Positions 34,307-45,052 of a DNA stretch of 64,000 nucleotides are shown in pieces. This stretch comes from Adineta steineri. Lineage: Eukaryota > Rotifera > Eurotatoria > Adinetida > Adinetidae. The notes below the pieces were generated by a model. The model was not told where the DNA came from. It saw only the letters and a program-made list of their open reading frames with translations, and made no database searches. Made by a program: the position numbers and the translations under genes. Each line of letters opens with the position of its first letter. The first letter of the stretch is position 1. The stretch is from contig CAJNOI010000045.1 of NCBI GenBank assembly GCA_905250115.1, positions 186,001-250,000 of the forward strand, in the 5' to 3' direction.

Positions 34307-35042
34307 GAATGCTTGAACATCAAAACTCAAATGTTTAGATATACAACAATATCATCTGTATTTAGGTGTCAACATAGATAAAGAATAGATTAGAACGGGA
34401 CCATTTAATTTAATCTGATTTAACTAAGTGTTTTATTTATTTCGTTCTCGTAGACAGGAGTCTTGCAAGCATAAATTGTCTGCTTGATTGCTTGTGTATC
34501 TGCACTTACTGATTGGTTTTAAGGACTTCTGGCCACGAGCGTATACGGGACTAATCCTTAAAAGAACTAGCTATATATTTATTCATATTAAGAGAACGAT
34601 CTCAATTTACAATTTTTCTGTAGTATCAAACTTGAAACTTGATTTTAAATTTAAATTAATACATATATATGGTAGGTACACCATCAACTGTTTGAAATGA
34701 TTGTGCACCACATACATAGCTTTATCATTGTATCCTAGACCAGTATTTATGTCCAACGTTATTAATTGGAACGTCAGTATCCTCAGCTTCAGTATTAATT
34801 TTATAATACTGCTTAAATTAGTAAATTGTCTATTCAAAACCTGATATTTCATTTAGAATCGGTCTCAAGCTAGACATATTCATTCTACTGCATTGCACAT
34901 AAGAAAAAAAAATAAGAAAAACCAGAATGGTTTAATTTATTTTTCGTATTTATTAATTTATAATTTGACAAAGAAAAAGGAATGTATAAAGAAAGCTTGT
35001 CAATACTTCGATGATGATGTTTTACTGTTCTTATTCAATTTT
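34307..35042. other. Intergenic
   Basis: Carries the short block (34440-34515) related to 17745-17845. No gene recognised. Confidence 0.5.
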
Positions 35043-35360
35043 TTAACGTGTACGAATAAGAGCTGGAAATGCAATAGCATAAGGTGATTGCGATCCTTGA
35101 GATCCTTGAAAGAATTTTGACCATTTTCTCTTCATTTCTCGTTTCTTGTGAAAATACGCTTCTTTGTCAATGTTATCATTGTTATCAGGACGATTCACTA
35201 AGAAATAACCAGGATTATTAGCAAATTGTCCAAGCATAGTTGCAAAAGATCGTTCGTCATCTTGCTCTTTCGCATCTGTTGGTAATGCAAAAACAGGATT
35301 AAATAATTTGAAATATACTATTGTTAGTACCAATAAATATAAACCAGTTTGGGTAAACAT
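35043..35360 (-). CDS. Small secreted propeptide, paralogue 1
   Basis: A single exon encodes 105 residues. Residues 1-26 form a signal peptide (MFTQTG, then YLLVLTIVYFKLF, cut near VFALP). A middle region has DDERSFATMLGQF. A dibasic KKR (in FHKKREMKRKW) precedes the conserved tail KWSKFFQ...SPYAIAFPALIRTR and stop. The layout (signal peptide, spacer, dibasic site, conserved short C-terminal peptide) is that of a neuropeptide, hormone or secreted defence-peptide precursor. There is no Gly before the terminal basic residues, so amidation is not expected. This copy has IRTR where others end RTRR or RSRR. I recognise no known family. Confidence 0.75.
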   Translation of the reverse strand: MFTQTGLYLLVLTIVYFKLFNPVFALPTDAKEQDDERSFATMLGQFANNPGYFLVNRPDNNDNIDKEAYFHKKREMKRKWSKFFQGSQGSQSPYAIAFPALIRTR

Positions 35361-35467
35361 TTTTTCTTGCTTTGGTATGTACGTGTGTTGTGAGAAATGA
35401 TTTAAATACTAATGAATATTCAAGAAAATGAAAAGATATAAAGAGTAATAAAAGAGAAAGAGAGAGT

Positions 35468-35550
35468 TTGATTTGAAAATTTCCGTCATCTGTCAAATGA
35501 TGTGATGAAAAGATAAAAGAAAAATGAAGATACTTAAATTTTAATTTGAT
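35468..35550 (-). promoter_or_regulatory. Shared upstream block of propeptide genes (copy 1)
   Basis: About 110-190 bp before the ATG. On the minus strand the order is ATCAAATTAAA, AAGTATCTTCATTTTT, GACAGATGACGGAAATTTTC, AAATCAAA. The same words in the same order precede the four other paralogues (37262-37338, 38761-38837, 41743-41822, 42722-42793). Confidence 0.6.
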
Positions 35551-35551
35551 G

Positions 35552-36346
35552 GGTACTGACAGAAGTAATATATAATAATATCTATGTATTAGGGAGGTCA
35601 CTTTATCTTTCTTTCATAAACAAAAAAGATAATCTTATTTTTATAAGATAAAGATAAAGAAAAAGCTACTTTATTTGCAAAAATAAAGTTAAAATAAAGA
35701 ATAAAGGATTTTTTTCGCTGAGGAATACAGACTAAAAACAAATCTAAAGAAGTTTTTTCCCATAAGTCTTTTATGCCTTACATTCATTTACTAGGATTAT
35801 TCCATATAAGAATGTTGCTGGTGACAGGAAAAAACTGCTATCAATATTACCTCTTATTATATCAATTATTTATCTATTTACCAATCACCTGAAAATATAT
35901 TCTGATGGCCGAAGTCTTGCTCTATAATTCCATGATATTTCATAATTCTTCAAACGATACTCTAGCACTTAAAACATAGCAAAAACAACGAGTAGAGCAC
36001 GACTTGGACTATCAGAATATATAGAAAAAAAAATTTCTCAAGCCATTTGTAAAATAAAATAGAGTAGACGTCATTACTTTTGGTATACACTAAGTACTAT
36101 GCATTGATGTTTTGTATGAATCAGTGATTATCGTTTTTTTGTATTATTTCTTTACAAAGAATTTAGAAAATAAAACCATCTAATACAACAAATAAAATTT
36201 ATTCGTAATCAAGATAATGTTGAACTCAAATTTATTGAAAATATCCAACATGCAGTACAATGATTAAACAATGTACATAATATAATATTATGAAACTTCT
36301 TTTTAAATTAGAGTTTTATATATTTTCTTTCAACCTCAAAAGTTAT
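35552..36346. other. Intergenic
   Basis: No gene recognised between propeptide genes 1 and 2 before the MITE. Confidence 0.5.
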
Positions 36347-36354
36347 ATAGAAAA

Positions 36355-36572
36355 CAGAGCTGTGCAAAAAGCGTTACGTCAAGCCCCGTAATGCCCCGTA
36401 ACGCCCCGTAACGCCCCGTAACGCCACGTGGATATGGGGACAAAATGGGTACGTAATATGTGAATTAGCTAATTCATATATTACGTACCCATTTTGTCCC
36501 CATATCCACGTGGCGTTACGGGGCGTTACGGGGCATTACGGGGCTTGACGTAACGCTTTTTGCACAGCTCTG
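36355..36572. mobile_element. hAT-type MITE with 8-bp target duplication
   Basis: The 218-bp element is an almost perfect palindrome centred at 36468/36469. The ends are CAGAGCTGTGCAAAAAGCG and its reverse complement. The flanks ATAGAAAA (36347-36354 and 36573-36580) are an exact 8-bp target site duplication. CAGAG ends and an 8-bp duplication are typical of hAT elements. The arms hold 10-bp CGCCCCGTAA units; the left arm (114 bp) has one more than the right (104 bp). No ORF, so it needs a transposase from elsewhere. The arms are almost unmutated, which suggests a recent insertion. Confidence 0.9.
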
Positions 36573-36833
36573 ATAGAAAAGCAAATTATATTTTTATGTT
36601 AAAATGGTTTTTTATAATTTTCTTTTGTTTCTTAATAAATGTTGACTTTTTACAAAGCAATCATCAACTAATTAAAACTGTACTAGTTGCATTATTTTGA
36701 TACGTATGAAAATGAAAAGACATAACTGAATGATATCGATTTACATTTTATTTATTCTGAATAAGGAAAAGAAAATAACAATCAAACTATGTTTATTTAT
36801 CGATTCATAGTCATGTTATTTTTCTTCTTGAAT

Positions 36834-37160
36834 TCATCGACGTGAACGAAGAAGAGCTGGAAATGCAATAGTATAAGGTGAATTTGGTCTTTGGAAGAAT
36901 TCATACCATTTCTTCATTATACTTCTTTTTTTCTGATAATACATTCCATCATTGTTCACATCATCATCATCATCATTATCATAAAGTGGATGATTAGCCA
37001 ACAGATAATCAGGATCTGAATCAAATTGTTCAGACACAGCTATAGATGATCGTTTTTCATCTTGATCTTCGATATTTCTCGTTGTTGATGGAATAGAACT
37101 AGCTGTATTGAAATATATAATTATTATTAAGATAAAGCATAGGCCAGTTTGTGTAAACAT
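36834..37160 (-). CDS. Small secreted propeptide, paralogue 2
   Basis: 108 residues. Signal peptide MFTQTGLCFILIIIIYF, then DEKRSSIAVSEQF, an acidic spacer (YDNDDDDDVNND), a QKKR site, and the tail KKWYEFFQ...SPYTIAFPALLRSRR. The start chosen matches the MFTQTG/MLTQTR start of its paralogues, although the frame is open further upstream. Closest to paralogue 5 by the acidic spacer. Confidence 0.75.
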   Translation of the reverse strand: MFTQTGLCFILIIIIYFNTASSIPSTTRNIEDQDEKRSSIAVSEQFDSDPDYLLANHPLYDNDDDDDVNNDGMYYQKKRSIMKKWYEFFQRPNSPYTIAFPALLRSRR

Positions 37161-37261
37161 ATTTTTTCGTATGTATAGAAGTATATGTGTTTCCAGAAAA
37201 GTTTTAATGACAATGAGCAATGAAACAGTGTAAATAAATATATGTAAAGAACGAAGATAAT

Positions 37262-37338
37262 TTGATTTGAAACTCTTTATCATCTATCAATTGATACAAA
37301 GACAAAAAAAGATGAAAGTACTTGAAATTTAATTTGAC
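37262..37338 (-). promoter_or_regulatory. Shared upstream block (copy 2)
   Basis: Weaker copy of the block described at 35468-35550: AAATTTCAAGTACTTTCATC, then GATAGATGATAAAGAG. Confidence 0.5.
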
Positions 37339-37468
37339 AATGAATGAAAAGATATAAACGCAGATGTTGAGTATTAATTGAAATATACTTGAAAATTGAA
37401 GTATGACATCGTCAATTTTTTTTATTTTATAAATAAAATGAATGAAAATTAATATTTATATTTACCAT

Positions 37469-37525
37469 GAGAGGGCGTGGGTGTGATTATGATTTACTCT
37501 TCTTCTAGTTTCACTCATACCCTCA
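37469..37525. repeat. Telomere-like fold-back at a duplication breakpoint
   Basis: TGAGAGGGCGTGGGTGTG, spacer ATTATGATTTACTCTTCTTC, then CTCATACCCTCA. Sequence left of it matches 39110-39236; sequence right of it matches 40690-40860. Confidence 0.75.
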
Positions 37526-38315
37526 AATAAAGTCTCAAAAAAAGTAATAGATAGGGCAACTCAAAACTAGTGTCGTCACTATCTTATTTTTTTTTTGTAA
37601 TAAATCAATATTTTCCAATAAATCTTCATAGGAAGAAGATAAAAAAAAATGACGATTTTCAGTATTGGAAATAGTAGATAAGGATCTATTGAACAATGTA
37701 TTATAAGCGTTTCAAATACTGATTTCTAAAATATATTTATTTAATTTCACAGTTTAAAGATAGTTTGAATCTATAGTTGATACTTGAAAATCAACTATAA
37801 CTAAATTATCAAATCGAATTGTTATTAAAAAGATCAGCTAAAAACTTTACAAAAAAAAAGATTTTAAGAAATGTTGTAATATATGATTGAATACATTTTT
37901 ATGTTCTCTTTCTGACGTCATAACTTACAAGTTTCTATCTTATGTTTTTGAAAAGCTATTAAAAAACCCTCATGCATCGTTTTTAAAATAAAAGTGTTTT
38001 TTACCATGGCACATGTAAACAAAACAAATCTTGTCATAATTTTATTATTAAAATATCACTTAAATTATAATTAAATAGCACAGACAAATATATACTATAA
38101 TACTCTGTATCACGAAGTACCGAAAAAGAAAATTTCTTTGAATTTATTATGCCAATCAAATATATTTTTACAATCGAACTGTGCATTTATTTCGATTAAT
38201 TAAATAGGCAAGCAGATAATCAAACGAATACTTTTCAATTTCAAACTTATTTCTCTATAAAATAGACAAAAAAAAGAACAGAAACGTTGAATATTGGTAT
38301 TTCTGCATAGTAGTA
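37526..38315. repeat. Block duplicated upstream of propeptide 4
   Basis: 37540-37690 (ATAGATAGGGCAACTCAAAA, CTAGTGTCGTCACTATCTTA) and 37980-38090 (CATGGCACATGTAAACAAAA) match 40722-40850 and 41130-41245. So genes 3 and 4, with their 3' flanks, arose by tandem block duplication. No other gene is seen. Confidence 0.65.
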
Positions 38316-38642
38316 TTACTCTTCGTGTTCAATCCATCGACGTGTACGAATAAGAGCTGGAAAGGCGATAGGATAAGATTGAGAATCTTGGAATAGCTGA
38401 GACCATTTCTTTCTCATATCTCGCTTCTTATCAATAGCTACACCTTTGTCATACTTAATGTTGTTATATGGATAATGAGGTGGAAAATAACCGGCATGAA
38501 TACCAAATCGGCTGAGCAAACTTGCGAAAGATCGTTTTTGTATGTGTTGTTCTACATCGGTCGGTGATGCAAAGATAGAATTGAATAGATTGACATATAG
38601 TATTACCATTATCATTAAATAGAAACGAGTTTGTGTTAACAT
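38316..38642 (-). CDS. Small secreted propeptide, paralogue 3
   Basis: 108 residues. Signal peptide MLTQTRFYLMIMVILYVNLF, then a KR site (HIQKRSFASLLSRFGIHAGY), a DKKR site, and the tail MRKKWSQLFQ...YPIAFPALIRTRR followed by WIEHEE. The two basic sites could release two peptides, one starting SFASLL and one starting DMRKKW. Very close to paralogue 4. The C-terminal WIEHEE extension beyond RTRR supports cleavage at that basic site. Confidence 0.78.
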   Translation of the reverse strand: MLTQTRFYLMIMVILYVNLFNSIFASPTDVEQHIQKRSFASLLSRFGIHAGYFPPHYPYNNIKYDKGVAIDKKRDMRKKWSQLFQDSQSYPIAFPALIRTRRWIEHEE

Positions 38643-40632
38643 TTTGTTTTCTATATATTAATATATGAATGTTTGTATATGTGTATAATAAGAAATGGTT
38701 TGAATACTAGTGAGTAATCAAAATATATAAAAGAACAATGTGAAGAAAGAGGAAAACAATTTGATTTAAAAGCTTCCGTCATCTGTCTACGGATAGGAAG
38801 ACAAAAAAAAATGAAGATACTCAAAATTTAATTTGATAAGAAGTCATAGAGGTAGTTTATGAAAAATTATGAGTGCATATTATATTATTCCTTTATGATT
38901 AAGTATATGTATAATAAAATAAAATTTATTAAATAAGATAATGGCGCTTATTTGAAATAATATTCCTGTTAAAAATAATGAAATTTTCGTGATAAAGTAT
39001 TGATGATTTTTCATATTTAAATCGATTGTCCGTCTGTTAATAAAAAGATTAATATTAATGAATTAAAAACACATTGTAGTATGACACTTTATTTGAAACC
39101 TAATGTTATGATATAAACGCAGATATTGAGTATCAATCGAAATATACTTAAAAATTGAAGTATGACATCATCAATTTTTTTTATTTCATAAATAAAATGA
39201 TTGAAAATTAATACTTATACTGACCATGAGAGTAATTGTATATCTTATAAGTTTTGTTTTAAAGTTGTTACAAAGAAATATTCTGTGATAACTTTAAGAA
39301 GATTTTCGGGCGAAATCAAAAGGTTATGTTTTATATAGTAAATGAAATAGAGCTACGATTATAGAAACCTAACTTATGTATAACAGTGGTTAATCTTTAA
39401 TGGTACCCCATCGGCACAGTGACGAACGGTTAGTCGCCGTTTACAAAGTTTCATCGAAAAACATGTAGTTTTCTTTTAACTTAGTTGTGTGAATTAGTTT
39501 TACTTGATTTTTACAATGTTCTTGACGTACATTCTACACAAAGATTTACTAACTAAATTTACATAAGATTTAACTCTGAACTTTGTAAACAATTTTCGGA
39601 TAAAACTCGAGTTCGAAAGTAAATTATATTCGATGAAGTTGGATAATATCTAAAAACTTATTTCTACAAATACAATTTGTGTCATTAAGCGAATGACACC
39701 GTGTCTAAATAGTATATGAAAAACGATTTGAGCTGCTTAAAACTAACTAAAGATGATTGAAATCTAACGCGGAATGATCGGAGAGAATATATATTCTAAT
39801 TCATTTCGTGTAAAGAAGAATCAGTGTCTAGTGATGATGGATTATAGTCTATTGTAAATGTGTTTATCATTGATAATCAAAATAAATCTAAAGATTTCAG
39901 TAGACGATAAAGTGAGTCATACTGACAAATGTTATTGTATATTTAAGGTGTAGAAATTCATATAAATGAATTGATTAGAAAAAACACAAATTACAATAGT
40001 TATATAGAATCTTCGTTATTTAATTAGTTTTTCAAATTTTTTTATATAAACAAATAAATATCTGGTCCCTTAATTCAATGCACAATATTGTTCATATCAT
40101 TGACTATTGACATTTATATTTGTTTGTTTTTATTAATAAAAAAAGATAAATCTTTGAAAATATTTTTTATCTATATATTATGATGATTTTTTTAGTAAGA
40201 AATGTATGTTGTCGTACCATCCATATGATAATACAAAATAGCTAAAGTCTGAATACTTGATGCTTTTCGCTTCGACTCTATTCTGAATTGAATATATTAG
40301 CAATACAATTACGGTTTTGTTGAGTAAATACTTTATTTTTTAAAATTTCTAAAACACATAAAAAGTAAGGGTGTGATATACCATGATGTAATATTTTAGT
40401 ATGATTAATATGCGTATAAAGTTCGATGCTTGGATGTGCTAAAGAGATGAAAGCTAGGTAGAAATTACAATAATTTGTTGTCAATTCTAGAATCTTTATT
40501 TAGATAAAAGAAAATTGTTTTTGCTGAAAAAACGTAAAAGTTCTTGAAAAGTGGAGGAGATGATCAACGATCCTCTTCTCCTTGATGGCGAGTTAATACT
40601 AACAATGTTTATTGCTAAATATGCGAGAATAA
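38643..40632. other. Intergenic
   Basis: Contains the upstream block at 38761-38837 and, at 39110-39236, a copy of the promoter-distal flank of propeptide gene 2 without a gene attached. No coding sequence recognised elsewhere. Confidence 0.45.
38761..38837 (-). promoter_or_regulatory. Shared upstream block (copy 3)
   Basis: Strong copy: ATCAAATTAAATTTTGAGTA, CTTCATTTTTTTTTGTC, GACAGATGACGGAAGCTTTT. It lies 119-195 bp before the ATG. Confidence 0.6.
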
Positions 40633-40681
40633 AAGGGTGTGATTATGACTTGCTCTTTTTCTAGTTTCATCCATATCCTCA
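40633..40681. repeat. Telomere-like fold-back at the left edge of a duplicated block
   Basis: AAGGGTGTGATTATGACTTG, CTCTTTTTCTAGTTTCATCC, ATATCCTCA. It is homologous to 37469-37525 along its whole length, including the spacer. Homology between the two loci begins at this element. Confidence 0.65.
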
Positions 40682-40864
40682 AAATATTACAATCATGCTC
40701 TACAGTAGTCTAAAAAATAATAATAGATAGGGCAATCCAAAGCTAGTGTCGTCACTATCTTATTTCTTTATAATAAACCAATATTTTTGAATAAATTTTC
40801 ATCGAAAGAAGGTAAAAAAAAGACGGTTTTCAGCATTGGAAATAGTAGATAAAAACGTATCGAA

Positions 40865-40995
40865 TCATATAGACGTGACCGACAGAACATCAAATGCGTC
40901 GACCGACATAGTATCGTATACCGTCACAGACGTGACCGACATATGTTCTTGTATCCTCGTCACAGACATGACCAATAGAGTACCATAGGCCTTGG
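40865..40995. repeat. GACGTGACCGACA word repeat
   Basis: CAGACGTGACCGACATA and variants occur three to four times, replacing the stretch found at the same place in the paralogous block (37690-37978). Confidence 0.5.
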
Positions 40996-41313
40996 TATAG
41001 GTGAAGATACGTGAGTAGTTTCTTTTATCTTAATCGATTTCCCTCTTGAATTTTGTAGCAAATATTAAAATTCTAATCAAGTGAGTTCAACAAATGGAAT
41101 CCATTTTAATCCCGCCAGGGATTGCACTAACGGGTTTTTAAAATAAGAGTATTTGTTATCATGGCACATCTAAACAAAACAAATCTTGTCATAATTTTAC
41201 TATTCAAATATCATTTAAATTATAATTAAATAGTACTATCACAACGTAAAAAAAGAATAAAACAGTTTCATATAGGTATTTCTTCATAGTAGTATTACTC
41301 TTCGTGTTCAAAT

Positions 41314-41625
41314 TCACCGACGTGTACGAATAAGAGCTGGAAATGCGATAGGATAAGATGATTGAGATTCTTGGAATATTTGAGACCATTTCTTTATCAT
41401 ATCTTCTTTGTTATAAATAGCTACATCTTTGTCATACTTAATGTTGTTGTACGAATAATTAGGTGAAAAATAACCGGCATGAATACCAAATTGGCTGAGC
41501 AAACTTGCGAAAGATCGTTTTTGTATATGTTGTTTTATATCTGTTGGTGATGCAGAGATAGAATTGAATAGATTGACATATAATATTACCATTATCATTA
41601 AGTATAAACGAGTTTGTGCCAACAT
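41314..41625 (-). CDS. Small secreted propeptide, paralogue 4
   Basis: 103 residues, closest to paralogue 3: MLAQTRLYLMIMVILYVNLF, QKRSFASLLSQFGIHAGYF, then DMIKKWSQIFQ...SYPIAFPALIRTRR. The second basic site is altered: DKKRD in paralogue 3 reads NKEDM here. If both are processed, this precursor should yield a longer fragment or only the C-terminal part. The frame is intact. Confidence 0.75.
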   Translation of the reverse strand: MLAQTRLYLMIMVILYVNLFNSISASPTDIKQHIQKRSFASLLSQFGIHAGYFSPNYSYNNIKYDKDVAIYNKEDMIKKWSQIFQESQSSYPIAFPALIRTRR

Positions 41626-41742
41626 TTTGTTTTTTATACAATAATATATGATTGTTTGTATATGTATATATATAAGAAATGATTAGAATACTAGTAAGTA
41701 ATCAAAGTATATAAAGGAACAATGAGAAGAAAGAGGAAAACA

Positions 41743-41822
41743 ATTTGATTTAAAAACTTCCGTCGTCTGTCTTACGGTTAGAAAGACAAAAAAAATGAAG
41801 ATACTTGAAATTTAATTTGATA
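41743..41822 (-). promoter_or_regulatory. Shared upstream block (copy 4)
   Basis: Strong copy: ATCAAATTAAATTTCAAGTA, CTTCATTTTTTTTGTC, GACAGACGACGGAAG. Confidence 0.6.
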
Positions 41823-42296
41823 AGAAGTCATAGAGGCAGTATATGTAAATATCATGAGTACATGTCATATTAGTTCATGATATTAAGTTTTTTTATTTTA
41901 TTCCTTTATGATTAAGTAGATGTATGATAAAATATAGTTTGTCAAAAAAGATAGTTGCTCTCATTTAAAACAATATTCTTGTTAAAATGATGAACTATTA
42001 ATGACTTTTCATATTTGCATCGAATGTCCGTCTGTCAGTAAAAAGATTAATATTGATGAATTGAGAGCACATCGTAAGATGAAAGTTTATTTGAAAGGTA
42101 ATGATATGATATAAACTGAAAAATAACTATGTAATTTTTAGATTATTACAAGTAAGTATCAATGCAATAAAACATTTATGAGAGTTTGTTTTTTAAATGT
42201 AATTTTTAAATTCATGTTGATTTACATTTTATTTATTCTGAATGAGAAAATGAAAATAACAATCAAACTATATTTATCTATCTACTCATAGTTATG

Positions 42297-42617
42297 TTAT
42301 TTTTCTTCTTGAGTCGATCGACGTGAACGAAGAAGAGCTGGAAATGCAATAGCATAAGGTGAATTTGATCTTTGGAAGAATTCGGCCCATTTCTTTCTTA
42401 AATTTCGTTTCTGATAATGCATCGCATCGTTGTTCACATCATCATCATCATCATCATTATCATAAAGTGGATCAGCATCAAATAGTTCAGATGCAGCTAT
42501 AGGTGATCGTTTTTCATCTTGATCTTCGATATTTGTCGTTGTTGCTGAGGTAGAATTAACTATATTGATATGTATAATTATTATTAAGATAAAACATAGA
42601 CCAATTTGTGTAAACAT
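42297..42617 (-). CDS. Small secreted propeptide, paralogue 5
   Basis: 106 residues, closest to paralogue 2: MFTQIGLCFILIIIIHI, DEKRSPIAASELF, an acidic run (YDNDDDDDDVNND), YQKRNLRKKWAEFFQ, and SPYAIAFPALLRSRR followed by STQEEK. The residues after RSRR again suggest cleavage at that site. The frame is open upstream, but the start is set by homology with MFTQTG. Confidence 0.75.
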   Translation of the reverse strand: MFTQIGLCFILIIIIHINIVNSTSATTTNIEDQDEKRSPIAASELFDADPLYDNDDDDDDVNNDAMHYQKRNLRKKWAEFFQRSNSPYAIAFPALLRSRRSTQEEK

Positions 42618-43674
42618 ATTTTTATATATGTCAATGTGTAGAAGTTTTAAGAAAACGTTCAACGCTAATGGATCATGATGACGTAGAAAGAAATATATGT
42701 AAAGAAAAATAAATTTGGTATAAAGATGCTCGTCATCTGTAAAAATCATAGAAAGACAAGAAAAAGATGAAGATACTTGAAATTCAATTTGATCGTAATT
42801 AACAAAACCATAGAATGAAAAGATATAAACGTGGGTGTTGAGTATGACGTTGTCAATTCTTTTGTTTTATCAGGAAATTATCGGATATTAGTAGGTATAT
42901 TTATCATTGAAGTAATCATGTGTTTTATATGAAAATCATTTATGTGTATTTTAATTAGAAAAAAAAGATAGTGATTATTCTAAATACATAGTTATACGAG
43001 CAAAGAAGTTCAAAATGAATTTTTTATATACATCCATTATCTATTTATATTTAGTTTCTCGTAAGAGATATTAAGTTGAAGAGCAAATATATATATGTAA
43101 GATATCAAAGGTAGTAAATATAGAAAGAAAGATGAATATACTGTTTCTTGTTTTTTTTATAAATAAATTAACCATCTCTATTAGTTTAAATATGCTACTT
43201 ATCTGAAGTGGCTGCTATTAAGTAGTTGGCAGTATCACCGAGAAAGTTCTCAGAAAATATTAGTTCTATTTTTAGTAAAGTACAGTACCATTCGAACTTT
43301 TAAAACTAATTTGATTTTGAATGTGTGAATGCAAATCTATCTATTAATTTCAAAGATTTTTTTTTCAAATAAAAAATAATTTAATCTAGATCATGAAATA
43401 ATACTAATCGATTTATATGATTGTTTGATTAAATACATTCACTTGAATAGATAATAATTAAAATATATCAATTCATCTTTTCTTTTCGAAATCTATTAAA
43501 TTCAAGATGAACATATATATATTTCTTTGATTCTTTATGTATATAAGACAAATAATTTTATATATTCGAAAACATTCTATAACAAAAAAATATACACTCG
43601 AGTGTCTGTATGTTTATGAGAATATATTAAAAGATCGATTAACTAAATTTCATTGTGACAATATTAATAATAAA
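42618..43674. other. Intergenic, AT-rich
   Basis: Includes the shared propeptide upstream block copy 5 at 42722-42793 (CTTCATCTTTTTCTTGTC, ACAGATGACGAGC). Nothing else recognised. Confidence 0.5.
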
Positions 43675-44340
43675 TTAACGATGTGATGTCATATGACGTG
43701 TTAAATGATGTCTTTCTCGAAATGTTTCATAGCAAATATGACAAGTAAGATTCATTAATGCTGTAGAATTTGTTAATGTTTTTCTTGTTGTTGGTGTTGG
43801 TGTGGTTGTTGTTGTTGATTCTTGAGATATTTGATAATGATGATAACAATTCCGTCTTGTTGCATGATGAACACGAATATGATGAACTAATTCACTTGTC
43901 AGACGAAATTGCATAGAACATTTTGCACACCAATTTGATGCATTTGCTAATGCTGTTGTTGATGATGATTGAGATAAATGATGTATTGCCATTAACCATG
44001 GATTTGCTGAAGATATTGATGTTGTCCTAGGTATTTGAGAATTTTTTGATGATTCATTTGTTGATTGAAGAACATTTGCTATACCAAATGGTAATGATGA
44101 TGATTCTGATCGAAAAATTTTCGTTGGTAATTGTCGAGTTTGATTTGAATCATCATCTAAATTATAGAAAAAATATTAGAATACAATAAATTAATGTAAA
44201 TTGTGCATGTTTTAGTTTGTTTTTCATATAGATCTCGAATTTACCCTTGAAAATCTCTCACCTTGTTTTCTTTTATTATTTGTTATTAATGTTGTCTGAT
44301 CATGATCATCGTTGTTCATATTTTTTTCAATCGATTCCAT
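43675..44340 (-). CDS. C2H2 zinc-finger protein, PRDM8/ZNF488-like
   Basis: Exons 44340-44262 and 44156-43675 (phase-1 intron, CAAG|GTGAGA ... TTTAG|ATG) encode 186 residues. The N terminus is acidic and Asn-rich. LPFGIANVL resembles an eh1 Groucho-binding motif (F-x-I-x-x-V-L). Two C2H2 fingers are at about residues 103-120 (WCAKCSMQFRLTSELVHH) and 163-186 (TCHICYETFRERHHLTRHMT), separated by a Thr-rich linker. The finger pair, notably NWCAKC and FRERHHLTRHMTSH, matches the C-terminal fingers of PRDM8/ZNF488 as I remember them. No PR domain is seen, so it is like ZNF488 in layout. Likely a nuclear transcriptional repressor. The upstream ATG at 44340 is in frame with a second ATG at 44319. 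Confidence 0.75.
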
Positions 44341-45052
44341 CGAGCTCGATAATCTTGTCAATCTGCGCGCTCTCTGTATTAGAGATGATGTACCCTATGT
44401 TGCTAGTTGTATTACTGATGCGTAAAAAACAGCTCGACTTGCTAGCCAAATCGGCTAAGATGAAGAGAAGAAGAAGAAATAAAAAAAATGTGTCTTCTCT
44501 CTATTTCTTTATCGTCGCGTCCCAATGGGACTCATCAATAATGGTGATGATGATGATCGCTACAGTCCGTTTACTAATCTGTTCTTCTTCTCGTTCACTC
44601 AAGTCTAATGTAATCACTTTGCAGAGAGGGAGAATTCCCTCTTGTCGACTGCAAGAGCAATCACATGAGAATAATTACTAAGACACACACACACACACAC
44701 AACAATCAGCTTTTACAAGACTGAAAAACGGCATATGATTGAACCGATCGACCATCGTGCGTATATTCATCTTTAATAAATAATCCATTGGGAATTCATT
44801 TTTTTTTCAAAATGTCCTAGTACTCAATGTCAACTTATATTATGCATATAAAAATAAGAAGAATATTCTTAATAATCACTTATTTTAGAGATCGAAACTT
44901 CAATCAATATAATTTTCTATTTTAGACTGAATGTAAAAACATTCGTCTTATCTCTCAATTTTTTATTTTTTTTAATAACAAAACAATGAGAGAAAATAAA
45001 AAAAGTTCTTGTTCTTTTTCTTTTTTTCGATGTTATTAATGATTTTGTTGGT
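44341..45052. other. Intergenic
   Basis: Putative promoter of the zinc-finger gene. Holds an (AC)n microsatellite at 44683-44701. No gene recognised; the long plus-strand frame over 44247-44681 overlaps the zinc-finger exon antisense and looks like nothing known. Confidence 0.5.

Noticed and set aside
44247..44681. Plus-strand frame of 144 codons
   Set aside because: It overlaps the zinc-finger gene's first exon antisense; no recognisable domain, while the minus strand has a coherent protein.
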